A DNA stretch of 28,730 bases, taken from contig CAKTZI010000044.1 in NCBI GenBank assembly GCA_934635385.1, forward strand, positions 1 to 28,730. The letters are read 5' to 3'. Below are positions 21,697 through 28,730 of the stretch, one piece after another. This DNA is from an uncultured Kiritimatiellota bacterium (GTDB lineage Bacteria > Verrucomicrobiota > Kiritimatiellia > RFP12 > UBA1067). Position 1 is the stretch's first letter, and every line of letters begins with the position of its first letter. The notes below the pieces were generated by a model. It worked only from the letters and a program-made list of their open reading frames with translations. It searched no databases and had not been told where the DNA came from. The translations under genes and the position numbers were made by a program.

Positions 21697-22806
21697 ATGA
21701 ACATCATCAAGGGGAAAACGAAACCCAAAGGCCTGCGCGTCGTGATCTACGGCGTGCACGGCATCGGAAAGACAACGCTCGCCGCGAAGCTGCCGAATGC
21801 GCTCTTCCTCGACTTCGAGGACGGAACGCACGGCCTTGCGGTGGACAAGCTCGCCTCGGCAGACCTTCCGAAGTCCTACGACGGCATGAAGGGCCTTGTC
21901 GCGGAACTGAAGCGCAACCACCAGGGCTACGAACGGCTCGTGATCGACACCGCCGACAAGTTCGAGCAGACCCTCGCCACGGAACTCGCCCGCGAAAAGA
22001 AGGTCGAGGACATCTTCTCCGTGAACGACTACGGACGCACGATCGCCGTCCACAAGTCGGGCATGGCATCCGTTCTCGACGCACTTTCGGAACTCGCAAA
22101 GTCCGGCATGGACGTGATCGTCCTCGCGCACGAGACCTCGCGCAAGGTCGAGCCGCTGCAGAACCGCGAGACCACGGGAACATACGACCACCACGAACTG
22201 AAGCTCTCCAAGACCGTCTCGCCCATCTTCATGGAGTGGGCGGATACCGTCATCTTCTGCGCCTACAAGACGTTCCTCGTCTCCGGCGAGAAGAAGTCCG
22301 ACAAGGCGCACGTCGAGGGCGGAAAGCGCTGGTGCTTCTGCTCGTATTCCAACGACTGGGACGCCAAGACGCGCACGGGCATCGACCTGCCGGAGGACTG
22401 TTCCCTCGACAAGATGGTGAACATCCTCCCCAAGGCCCTTGCCGCCGCCGTGGACAGGGGTTCCGCTTCCGCCGCGCCGTCGGTGGACAAGGCAAAGGCA
22501 GAAGCGGACGCAAAGGCCGCACTCGCCGCGAAACGGGCCGCCGCCACCGCGAAGTCGAAGGAAAAGCCCGCCGAAACGCCGCCACCCAAGGACGAGCGAG
22601 AAACGATTGCCGACTTCCGCCGACTCATCGCCAACTACGAAGTCACGCCTGACGAGATCATGGCGTATCTTGCAAGCAATCCAAAGGTCGTCGCGCGCTT
22701 CGGCTCAATCGAGGGCATCGCCTTTGAAGACCTTCCCGACCCCATCGTGTCATGGCTGACCAAGGGAATGGAAGTCGTCTCTGAAAAAATCAAAAACAAC
22801 CGCTAA
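21697..22806 (+). CDS. Sak4-like RecA-fold ATPase (369 aa)
   Basis: Sak4 proteins are single-strand-annealing or RecA-like ATPases of phages. Here GVHGIGKTTLA (residues 19-29) is the Walker A, RLVIDTADKFE (about 87-97) the Walker B region and VIVLAHETS (about 137-145) a strand-end sensor. Residues 240-300 are Ala/Lys/Glu-rich linker, and the C-terminal helical part (RETIADFRRLIANYEVTPDE) may bind a partner. Following genes (DUF669, helicase) match the usual Sak4 module. The protein is longer than most Sak4 (about 250 aa) because of the linker and tail. Confidence 0.75.
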   Translation: MNIIKGKTKPKGLRVVIYGVHGIGKTTLAAKLPNALFLDFEDGTHGLAVDKLASADLPKSYDGMKGLVAELKRNHQGYERLVIDTADKFEQTLATELAREKKVEDIFSVNDYGRTIAVHKSGMASVLDALSELAKSGMDVIVLAHETSRKVEPLQNRETTGTYDHHELKLSKTVSPIFMEWADTVIFCAYKTFLVSGEKKSDKAHVEGGKRWCFCSYSNDWDAKTRTGIDLPEDCSLDKMVNILPKALAAAVDRGSASAAPSVDKAKAEADAKAALAAKRAAATAKSKEKPAETPPPKDERETIADFRRLIANYEVTPDEIMAYLASNPKVVARFGSIEGIAFEDLPDPIVSWLTKGMEVVSEKIKNNR

Positions 22807-22823
22807 CAGAAAGGAACACAGAA

Positions 22824-23324
22824 ATGGCAAGTTCAAATGGTGCAATCGGATGGGACGACGAGGTCTCTTCCGCCGACGCTGGCGAAAACACGCAGCAAGA
22901 CGAGTTCGTGATTCTGCCTGACGGGACTTACCCCTTCAAGCTGCAGAAGATCGAGCGCAGCTCTTTCAAGGGGTCGCAGAAACTGCCGCCCTGCAACATG
23001 GTGAAGGTTGAACTGATCGTTGACGGCGGCGAGGCTGGACACGCCTACGTCTACAACCGGTTCTACATGCACACTTCGACCCTGTGGCAGATCTACCAGT
23101 TCCTCGAAGCCGTCGGGCTGCGCAAGAAAGGCGACACAACGGCCGGGCGCATTCCGTGGGAGAAGGTTGTCAAGGGCATGACCGGGCGTTGCAAGGTCAC
23201 TCATCGAGAGTGGCAGGACAAGACCTACAACGAAGTCCAGAAGTGGCTGCCCGACGAACCCAAGGAAACGGGTGACAACCAAGAGCCTGACGAAGCCCAA
23301 GAACTCGAAGACATGTCCTACTGA
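22824..23324 (+). CDS. DUF669-type single-stranded DNA-binding candidate (166 aa)
   Basis: The core (DGTYPFKLQKIERSSFKGSQ, then PPCNMVKVELIVDGG and the FLEAVGLRKKGDTTAGRI region) matches DUF669 proteins, which occur beside phage annealases and are thought to bind ssDNA. The segment NEVQKWLP near residue 138 is typical. The last residues, QELEDMSY, are acidic with an aromatic end, like SSB tips. The stop overlaps the helicase start (TGATG). Ribosome binding site: AAAGGAACACAGAA. No host-type OB fold is visible by eye. Confidence 0.75.
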   Translation: MASSNGAIGWDDEVSSADAGENTQQDEFVILPDGTYPFKLQKIERSSFKGSQKLPPCNMVKVELIVDGGEAGHAYVYNRFYMHTSTLWQIYQFLEAVGLRKKGDTTAGRIPWEKVVKGMTGRCKVTHREWQDKTYNEVQKWLPDEPKETGDNQEPDEAQELEDMSY

Positions 23325-24919
23325 TGGAACTGCGCCCGTACCAGAATGAGGCCGTTGCCTCCGTAGAGGCGGAGTTCTCGCGCGGCCTCCGCTCCACGCT
23401 CATCGTCCTTGCGACGGGATGCGGGAAGACCATCGTCTTTTCGCACCTTGCCGCGAGGGAGGTGCGGCGCGGAGGCCGCGTCCTCATCCTCGCCCATCGC
23501 GGCGAGCTGCTGTCACAGGCGATTGCGAAGCTCCGCTCTGCGACGGGCATCGAGGCCGGGCTTGAGAAGGCCGAGGAAACGTCCGATGTGGCGGTGGACG
23601 AGATCCCGTACACCGTCATCGTCGGCTCCGTGCAGTCGATGAAGTCGCAAAAGCGGCTTGCGCGTTTCGCCCCGGACGAGTTCTCGCTGATCGTCATCGA
23701 CGAGTGCCATCACGCGCTGACGGGAACGTATCGCGCCGTGATCGACCACTTCCCGGAAGCGCGGCTTCTCGGCGTGACGGCCACCCCCGACCGGGGAGAC
23801 CTCCGCTCGCTCTCCGAGGTGTTCGAGACGATAGCCTACGAGTATTCCATCGTTGACGCGATTCGGGACAAGTGGCTGTCGCCGATCTACGTGCAGACCG
23901 TGCCGCTTCAGATCGACCTCTCCGGCGTGGCCGTGCAGTCCGGCGACTTCCAGGCGGCATCGCTCGGTTCTGCGCTTGACCCGTATCTGCGGCAGATCTG
24001 CCGCGAAATCAAAGAACGTTGCCATGACAGAAAGACAATCGTCTTTACGCCTCTTATCGCGACTTCGAGAAAGATGCTGTCGATATTTGGTGAAGAGGGC
24101 GTTGCGGAAGTCAGGGAAGTCAATGGTGAATCCCCTGACCGTGCCGACACGCTTCAGTGGTTTTCCGACGCGCGTCCGGGATGCGTACTTCTTAACTCTA
24201 TGCTTCTCACTGAAGGATATGACGAGCCGTCTGTTGATTGCATCGTTGTTCTTCGGGCAACAAAGGTTCGCGCGCTTTTTGTTCAGATGGTTGGGAGGGG
24301 AACCCGTCTTGCTCCAAATAAGAAGAACCTTCTACTGCTCGATTTTCTATGGCTCACCTCGACGCACGACCTGTGCCGTCCCGCCTGTCTGCTGTCCGAC
24401 GACCCCGAAGTCTGCGAGACCATAACGAAGAACCAGGAGAGCTGCAAGGGCGGCGCGGAACTCGACCTTTCGCCCGCGACCCTTGAAGATGCGCAGTCCG
24501 AGACCGTGCGCAAGCGCGAGGATGCCCTGGCGAAACGCCTGCAGGCCCAGTCTCGGAAGAAGGGAAAACTATTCGACGCGCTCCAGTTCGCGGAACTGAC
24601 GGGCGTGACGGATCTCTCCGACACGCCCACGACGTTGCAGGAGAACGACCGCCCGACGATGGAAATGGTTGACCGTCTCGAACGGCTCGGCTTCGCCTGT
24701 CCCGGTTCGCAGACCGCCGCCGCGAAGTTGCTGACAGCCTATCAACAGCGTGTCGATAGCGGGCTTTCCTCCCACAAGCAGATCAAGCTTCTCACGTCCC
24801 GTGGGTTCCGCAACGTGGCGTCCTGGCCGTTCTCCGCCGCGAAGAAGATGATCGACAGGATTGCCGCGTCCGGATGGAAGAATCCACGTGGCATCAACCC
24901 GGAGACTTATGCGCCATGA
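23324..24919 (+). CDS. SF2 DEAD/DEAH-type helicase (531 aa)
   Basis: Motifs in order: Q-like RPYQ (4-7), Walker A ATGCGKT (30-36), DECH (126-129), TATP (152-155), and motif VI QMVGRGTR (321-328). This is a two-RecA-domain SF2 helicase; the C-terminal 190 residues are Lys/Arg- and Leu-rich and of unclear fold. Bases about 24010-24350 (residues about 229-343, the second RecA domain) have A/T-rich wobble, unlike the flanks (see findings). It starts at ATG overlapping the DUF669 stop and ends overlapping the primase start (ATGA). Phage helicases of this type assist branch migration or replication restart. Confidence 0.88.
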   Translation: MELRPYQNEAVASVEAEFSRGLRSTLIVLATGCGKTIVFSHLAAREVRRGGRVLILAHRGELLSQAIAKLRSATGIEAGLEKAEETSDVAVDEIPYTVIVGSVQSMKSQKRLARFAPDEFSLIVIDECHHALTGTYRAVIDHFPEARLLGVTATPDRGDLRSLSEVFETIAYEYSIVDAIRDKWLSPIYVQTVPLQIDLSGVAVQSGDFQAASLGSALDPYLRQICREIKERCHDRKTIVFTPLIATSRKMLSIFGEEGVAEVREVNGESPDRADTLQWFSDARPGCVLLNSMLLTEGYDEPSVDCIVVLRATKVRALFVQMVGRGTRLAPNKKNLLLLDFLWLTSTHDLCRPACLLSDDPEVCETITKNQESCKGGAELDLSPATLEDAQSETVRKREDALAKRLQAQSRKKGKLFDALQFAELTGVTDLSDTPTTLQENDRPTMEMVDRLERLGFACPGSQTAAAKLLTAYQQRVDSGLSSHKQIKLLTSRGFRNVASWPFSAAKKMIDRIAASGWKNPRGINPETYAP

Positions 24920-27156
24920 ACGAATACTCCGACTACGGCATGGTGGAGGCGAAACTCCGCGAAGGAATGTACGACGGCAACATGCACGCCTGTCTGCGCG
25001 ATGTCGGACGCATTGCCGGGGGATGCTTCGCCAGCGGACGGCTGACGCAGGACGAACTCGACTCGCTGAAAGACCTTGCCGTGTCGCTCTCCCGCAACAA
25101 GTCGCAGGGCGAACGCAAGTGGAACGAAGCCGTCACGTTCGGGCAGAGGCAACCGCTTGCGCGAACGCTTCCGCCCGTCCCGTGCGACAGCGGCCACGCC
25201 GTTGGCTGGGACGAGGTGGTGAATCCTGACGACTATCGCATTGTCGATGCCAACTGGCTTGAGACGGAGGTCGTGCGCGAACCTGACAAGTGGAATCCTT
25301 GCGCCCAGCTGCGCGAATACCTGACCGCCCTTTTCGAGCCGGACGAACACGTCGCCTACTGCACCGACCCGTTCGAGCGGGACGGCCACTTCATACCGAC
25401 GCAGGGAATCTACCACAAGACCGTCTCGGAAATCCTGAAATCGCTTGCCAAGAACAGCCGTACCGGCTTCGAGGAGGCCGTGGGGACACCCAACGAGAAG
25501 TGCGGCGCATGGATCGTGATCAACCCCGTGGACGGCAAGGGGCGCAAGGACGAGAACGTGACGGACTTCCGCTACGCGCTCATCGAGTCGGACACCAAGC
25601 CCGTTGACGAGCAGGTTGCGATCTACAAGAAACTGGAACTGCCCTGCGTCTGCATCGTCCACTCCGGCGGCAAGTCCGCCCATGCCATCGTCCGCGTGAA
25701 CGCGCCGACCATCGAGGAGTACCGAAAGCGCGTGAACTTCCTCTACGAGGTCTGCGCCAACAACGGCCTTCCGGTCGACAAGCAGAACCGCAACCCTTCC
25801 CGCTACTCCCGGATGCCGGGCGTTCAGCGCGGCGACAGGAAGCAGTTCATCATCGAGCGCAACTGCGGCAAGTCGTCGTGGGACGAATGGGAGGAGTGGA
25901 TAAAGGACCTCAACGACGACCTGCCCGAATTCGAGACGCTGACGGACGAGGAGCTGAAGAACCCGCCGCCGCTCGCGCCGGAACTGATCACGGGCGTTCT
26001 CCGCGTCAACCACAAGCTCTGCATCGTCGGCCCGTCCAAGGCCGGAAAGTCTTTCCTCCTCATCGAACTCGCCATTGCCGTCGCCGAGGGCATCCAGTGG
26101 CTGGGACGGCAATGCCGACAGGGGCGCGTCCTCTACGTCAACCTGGAACTCGACAAGAAGTCGTGTACGCATCGCTTCCACGACGTCTATGCCGCAATGG
26201 GCATCGAGGCCCGACACAACGAATTCATCGACCGCTGGAATCTTCGCGGCCGCACGATGCCGCTCGACAAGCTCACCCCGAAACTCATCCGCAGGGCGGC
26301 AAAACGCGGATACGAGCTCATCATCATCGATCCGATCTACAAGGTTCTCACGGGCGACGAGAACAGCGCCAGCGAAATGGCGGCGTTCTGCAACCTCTTC
26401 GACAGGATATCCAAGGACTGCGGGTGCGCCATCGTGTACTGCCACCACCACTCCAAGGGATCGCAGGGGGACAAGCGCTCGATGGACCGCGCATCGGGTT
26501 CGGGCGTATTCGCCCGCGACCCCGACGCGATGATAGACCTCCTGCCGCTCGATGCGGATTCCGCGAGAGCCGTCCTGCAGCAGCGCATGGAATGCGACGC
26601 GATGATGAACGCCGTCCTTGCGACACCTGACGGACAATCCGCGCTCGACATGATTTCTCAGGACGACAAGGTCGTGCCCAACAAGTTCGAGGGCGCGTTG
26701 CTCGGGCTATGGGGCGAGAGCCGCATCGACGGCATCCGAAAGGTGCGGGAAGCCGCCGCGAAGGAGTGCGAGTCGATTACCGGCTGGCGGGCATCCTTCA
26801 CCCTGCGCGAGTTCGCCACGCCCAAGCCGCAGAACTTCTGGTTCGCCTATCCGCGCCACCTCACGGACGAGGAGAACTACCTTGCCGACGCAACGCCGGA
26901 GGGAGAGGCCGTCCCGCGCCCCCGTAGCGGTGCGCGGAAGAAGGACAAGTCCCCCAAGCAGGACAAGCTGACGGCGTTTAAGCAGATCGTCGAGTGCGAC
27001 CCAGCGCAGGTCTGGACCGTCCGCAAGGCAATCGAGCAGTTTGGCGTGTCTCATCAATGCGTGTATAAATGGGTCAAGACCCTCGGCTGGACGATCAAGA
27101 AAGGCACGATTTGCGCGCCTCAACAGGAGCAGGAAGATGAAGACTGCCCATTCTGA
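24916..27156 (+). CDS. Primase-helicase fusion (746 aa): AEP-type primase plus RecA-fold helicase
   Basis: The N-terminal half carries AEP primase-like motifs: ESD (224-226), HSGGKSAHAIV (249-259) and NPSRYSRMPG (293-302). The C-terminal half is a RepA/AAA_25-type helicase: Walker A GPSKAGKS (372-379), LIIIDP (468-473), and YCHHHSKG (508-515). Residues 680-735 form a likely winged helix (TAFKQIVECDPAQVWTVRKA, then FGVSHQCVYKWVK), a possible origin-binding domain. The last residues, QEDEDCPF, resemble the SSB C-terminal tip (DDDIPF type). The single gene would supply priming and unwinding, so it is the central replication protein. The ATG overlaps the helicase stop as ATGA; its end overlaps the RusA start. 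Confidence 0.88.
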   Translation: MNEYSDYGMVEAKLREGMYDGNMHACLRDVGRIAGGCFASGRLTQDELDSLKDLAVSLSRNKSQGERKWNEAVTFGQRQPLARTLPPVPCDSGHAVGWDEVVNPDDYRIVDANWLETEVVREPDKWNPCAQLREYLTALFEPDEHVAYCTDPFERDGHFIPTQGIYHKTVSEILKSLAKNSRTGFEEAVGTPNEKCGAWIVINPVDGKGRKDENVTDFRYALIESDTKPVDEQVAIYKKLELPCVCIVHSGGKSAHAIVRVNAPTIEEYRKRVNFLYEVCANNGLPVDKQNRNPSRYSRMPGVQRGDRKQFIIERNCGKSSWDEWEEWIKDLNDDLPEFETLTDEELKNPPPLAPELITGVLRVNHKLCIVGPSKAGKSFLLIELAIAVAEGIQWLGRQCRQGRVLYVNLELDKKSCTHRFHDVYAAMGIEARHNEFIDRWNLRGRTMPLDKLTPKLIRRAAKRGYELIIIDPIYKVLTGDENSASEMAAFCNLFDRISKDCGCAIVYCHHHSKGSQGDKRSMDRASGSGVFARDPDAMIDLLPLDADSARAVLQQRMECDAMMNAVLATPDGQSALDMISQDDKVVPNKFEGALLGLWGESRIDGIRKVREAAAKECESITGWRASFTLREFATPKPQNFWFAYPRHLTDEENYLADATPEGEAVPRPRSGARKKDKSPKQDKLTAFKQIVECDPAQVWTVRKAIEQFGVSHQCVYKWVKTLGWTIKKGTICAPQQEQEDEDCPF

Positions 27157-27574
27157 CATCAACCTGTTCGTGCGGATCGAGCCGGACGTGCCGAGGCTGA
27201 CGCACCAGAACGGGGTCAAGCCGGCGGTGAACTTCCGGACGAACAAGCCCCTGCTGCACAAGACGGCTGAACTGCTCAACCTGGAGCAGAAGTACCTGTC
27301 CCTGCTCCGCCCACACGCGCCGCCAAAGCCGTGGAACTGCCCGATACACCTGACGACCATCTGGCATTTCCGCACGTCGCAAGCCACTTGCGGATGGAAG
27401 ACAACGCGCCCGGACACGGACAACCTCGTGAAGACGCTGAAGGACTGCCTGGCGAAAGCCGGGTTCTACGAGGATGACGCACTCGTCTGCCTTGAAACGA
27501 TCGCCAAACGCTGGGCACCGCCGGAAGCGAAGCACGGAATCGAAATCAGGTTGCACGACCTCACGAACGAATGA
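27137..27574 (+). CDS. rusA: RusA-family Holliday junction resolvase (145 aa)
   Basis: The RusA signature is clear: RPDTDN (91-96), D103, and EDDALV (112-117) followed by K124. These are the acidic metal-binding residues and the downstream lysine of the family. RusA cuts Holliday junctions symmetrically. The length is slightly above the usual 120 aa, because of an N-terminal extension with PRLTHQNGVKPAVNF. The ATG has CAGGAGCAGGAAG upstream and overlaps the end of the primase by 20 bases, so the codons for the acidic primase tail also serve as its start region. Confidence 0.88.
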   Translation: MKTAHSDINLFVRIEPDVPRLTHQNGVKPAVNFRTNKPLLHKTAELLNLEQKYLSLLRPHAPPKPWNCPIHLTTIWHFRTSQATCGWKTTRPDTDNLVKTLKDCLAKAGFYEDDALVCLETIAKRWAPPEAKHGIEIRLHDLTNE

Positions 27575-27906
27575 GCAAGAACAGACAGTTTCTCCGCAAT
27601 TGCAAGGACTGCCCCGAAAGGACGGCGGCCGTGTGCCGATACGTATTCGGGAAGTACTGGGTGGACAAGTCCCTGAACGGCGAAGGATGCGACTATCCTC
27701 TCGACGAAGTGGCGGAGGCATGGTACGCAAGGGGATGGAAGCTCGACACGGGCAAAGCCGTGACTCTAACGCCACCCGTAAGGAAAACACCGAAGCCCAC
27801 ACCGACGAAAGTTGCGCGGACAATGCCCCCCAAGGAGAAATCCTACGTTCAACTCGATCTTGTGCCAACGACAGACCTGCCACCATTGTCGGACGACGAC
27901 TATTGA
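27571..27906 (+). CDS. 111-aa unknown protein with acidic-aromatic tip
   Basis: MSKNRQFLRNCKDCPERTAA at the start, with four cysteines (C11, C14, C22 and C40) that may bind zinc, then a Pro/Lys/Thr-rich linker (about 68-90). The last residues, PPLSDDDY, resemble the tips of the SMC-like ATPase (LSDEDY) and the primase. The stop-start overlap with rusA is ATGA. It looks like a small accessory of the replication module; no family is recognised. Confidence 0.65.
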   Translation: MSKNRQFLRNCKDCPERTAAVCRYVFGKYWVDKSLNGEGCDYPLDEVAEAWYARGWKLDTGKAVTLTPPVRKTPKPTPTKVARTMPPKEKSYVQLDLVPTTDLPPLSDDDY

Positions 27907-27930
27907 CAACTTCAACCTAAAGGAGACGAA

Positions 27931-28098
27931 ATGAAAGACAGTACGAGACGAATAATGGCGAATGCCCTCGAATTCATCGGTTCCCTAATCGCACTTTTGT
28001 TCTTCGCCCTTCTTGCGTGGCTGTTTCTGACCATCACGCCCGACCAGTACAGTGCCGAGTGCGAAGCCCTGCGAGCCGAGATCAAGGCAAGGCAATGA
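27931..28098 (+). CDS. 55-aa single-span membrane protein
   Basis: ATG 27931 follows AAAGGAGACGAA. The product has a basic N-terminus (MKDSTRRIMA), one hydrophobic span at about 15-33 (IGSLIALLFFALLAWLFLT), and a charged C-terminus (SAECEALRAEIKARQ). The topology and size fit phage small membrane peptides; no known family. It is not a lysis protein on present evidence. Confidence 0.65.
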   Translation: MKDSTRRIMANALEFIGSLIALLFFALLAWLFLTITPDQYSAECEALRAEIKARQ

Positions 28099-28149
28099 CC
28101 ATTTCGCCGTTGTCACGGTGGCGACGGCAACATAAAAAGGAGACGAACA

Positions 28150-28730
28150 ATGAAAGCTTACAAAGGCTTTAGCGCCGACATGACGTGCCGGGGCTTCAAA
28201 TACGAAGAAGGTAAAGAATACAAGACAGGCACGGCCAAGGTCTGTGAATCCGGATTCCATGCGTGTGAACATCCGCTCGATTGCCTGGGCTACTACGCCC
28301 CCGGCGACGGATCGGTCTATCACGAGGTCGAATTGGGAGGTAAAATCGACAAGTGTTCGAACGGCGACACGAAGGTTGCGGCGACGAAAATAAAGATCGG
28401 AGCGCGGCTTTCCATCGCCGGACTGGTAAAGGCCGCCATTGACTACACTTGGTCAAGGATACGGCCGGAAGCCAAGGCGGATGAAGATAATGGCGCGGCG
28501 AGTGCCACGGGCGACAGCGGCGCGGCGAGTGCCACGGGCGACAGCGGCGCGGCGAGTGCCACGGGATTCAGAGGCGCGGCGAGTGCCACGGGCGACAGCG
28601 GCGCGGCGAGTGCCACGGGCGACAGCGGCGCGGCGAGTGCCACGGGATTCAGAGGCGCGGCGAGTGCCACGGGCGACAGCGGCGCGGCGAGTGCCACGGG
28701 ATTCAGAGGCGCGGCGAGTGCCACGGGCGA
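28150..28730 (+). CDS. DUF7666-like protein with tandem GAASATG repeats, partial
   Basis: The N-terminus (MKAYKGFSADMTCRGFKYEE, then VCESGFHACEHPLD and AGLVKAAIDYTWSRI) matches a family found widely in gut phages and plasmids and usually annotated DUF7666. From residue 115 the protein is a 9-residue repeat, GAASATGDS or GAASATGFR, that continues beyond the right edge. A 9-residue repeat of small residues suggests a beta-solenoid-like extension. ATG 28150 has AAAAAGGAGACGAACA upstream. The role is unknown; a sticky surface- or host-binding role is possible. Confidence 0.7.
   Translation, partial: MKAYKGFSADMTCRGFKYEEGKEYKTGTAKVCESGFHACEHPLDCLGYYAPGDGSVYHEVELGGKIDKCSNGDTKVAATKIKIGARLSIAGLVKAAIDYTWSRIRPEAKADEDNGAASATGDSGAASATGDSGAASATGFRGAASATGDSGAASATGDSGAASATGFRGAASATGDSGAASATGFRGAASATG
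28492..28730 (+). repeat. 27-bp coding tandem repeat, at least 8.8 units
   Basis: The unit is GGCGCGGCGAGTGCCACGGG plus seven variable bases. In order the variable codons are Asp-Ser, Asp-Ser, Phe-Arg, Asp-Ser, Asp-Ser, Phe-Arg, Asp-Ser, Phe-Arg, then cut by the window end. Near-perfect identity of the constant part indicates recent slippage or homogenisation. Confidence 0.9.

Noticed and set aside
28443..28724. A minus-strand open frame through the 27-bp repeats (Ala/Leu/Pro repeat protein)
   Set aside because: It is the antisense of the repeat; the plus-strand frame has a ribosome binding site and a recognised N-terminal family.
28492..28730. CRISPR-like array from the 27-bp repeats
   Set aside because: The units are contiguous, multiples of three and in frame with a recognised gene.
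1..28730. tRNA genes
   Set aside because: I saw no cloverleaf with a conserved T-arm and acceptor pairing in the intergenic stretches, but no covariance search was possible.

Overview
The window is a contiguous block of a GC-rich, probably temperate, tailed double-stranded DNA phage or prophage; I see no host chromosomal gene. Almost every gap is a few bases or an ATGA/TGATG stop-start overlap, and most genes have a clear GGAG-type ribosome binding site, so the host is a bacterium with canonical Shine-Dalgarno translation and sigma70-like promoters. The host group cannot be named with confidence. The wobble GC, the Sec-type signal peptides and the tail-fibre repeat style make a GC-rich Gram-negative-type gut bacterium plausible, but that is inference.

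Layout. (1) From about 12.26 kb down to 1, on the minus strand, lies the late module: small terminase candidate, large terminase, portal (726 aa), a 101-aa protein, scaffold, major capsid protein, a head protein, a lysine-rich protein, a head-tail adaptor candidate, an unknown, a tail-fibre-type protein, and three further proteins with signal peptides or membrane segments. The last runs off the left edge. The order and portal size resemble P22-type podoviruses; no tape-measure gene is visible. (2) From 12.31 to 13.19 kb lies a gene-free divergent control region with tandem 11-mers, an inverted repeat, a hairpin and a dense iteron-like TTGCA cluster, ending in a near-consensus promoter. (3) From 13.2 to 17.06 kb, on the plus strand, is early cluster A: four small unknowns, a PcfK-like and PcfJ-like pair, a 146-aa unknown and a small basic protein with its own promoter. 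(4) From 17.06 to 17.85 kb, on the minus strand, is an AT-rich immunity-type cassette with an XRE repressor and a three-span membrane protein. A divergent promoter pair follows. (5) From 18.05 kb to the right edge, on the plus strand, is early cluster B: three tiny ribbon-helix-helix-like proteins with a repeated operator-like motif, two small possible DNA-binding proteins, an SMC/RecF-like ATPase, an unknown, a small Fragile-X-F-type membrane protein, a Sak4-like ATPase, a DUF669 ssDNA-binding candidate, an SF2 helicase, an AEP-type primase fused to a RecA-fold helicase, a RusA resolvase, two small proteins and a DUF7666-like protein with a 27-bp coding tandem repeat that leaves the window.

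How it fits together. Cluster B looks like a replication and recombination machine: ssDNA binding, annealing, helicase, primase-helicase and junction resolvase. Four of its proteins end in an acidic tail with a terminal aromatic residue, like the SSB C-terminal tip, and the PcfK-like protein ends in a clamp-binding-like QLSLF motif. These tails may gather the factors at the fork. The XRE repressor, the RHH proteins and the repeated motifs in the two control regions form a likely regulatory circuit. Two late genes, portal and small terminase, share an unusual tandem 11-bp element at a fixed distance from their start codons, suggesting coordinated late promoters. No integrase, lysis gene, tRNA or CRISPR array is visible.
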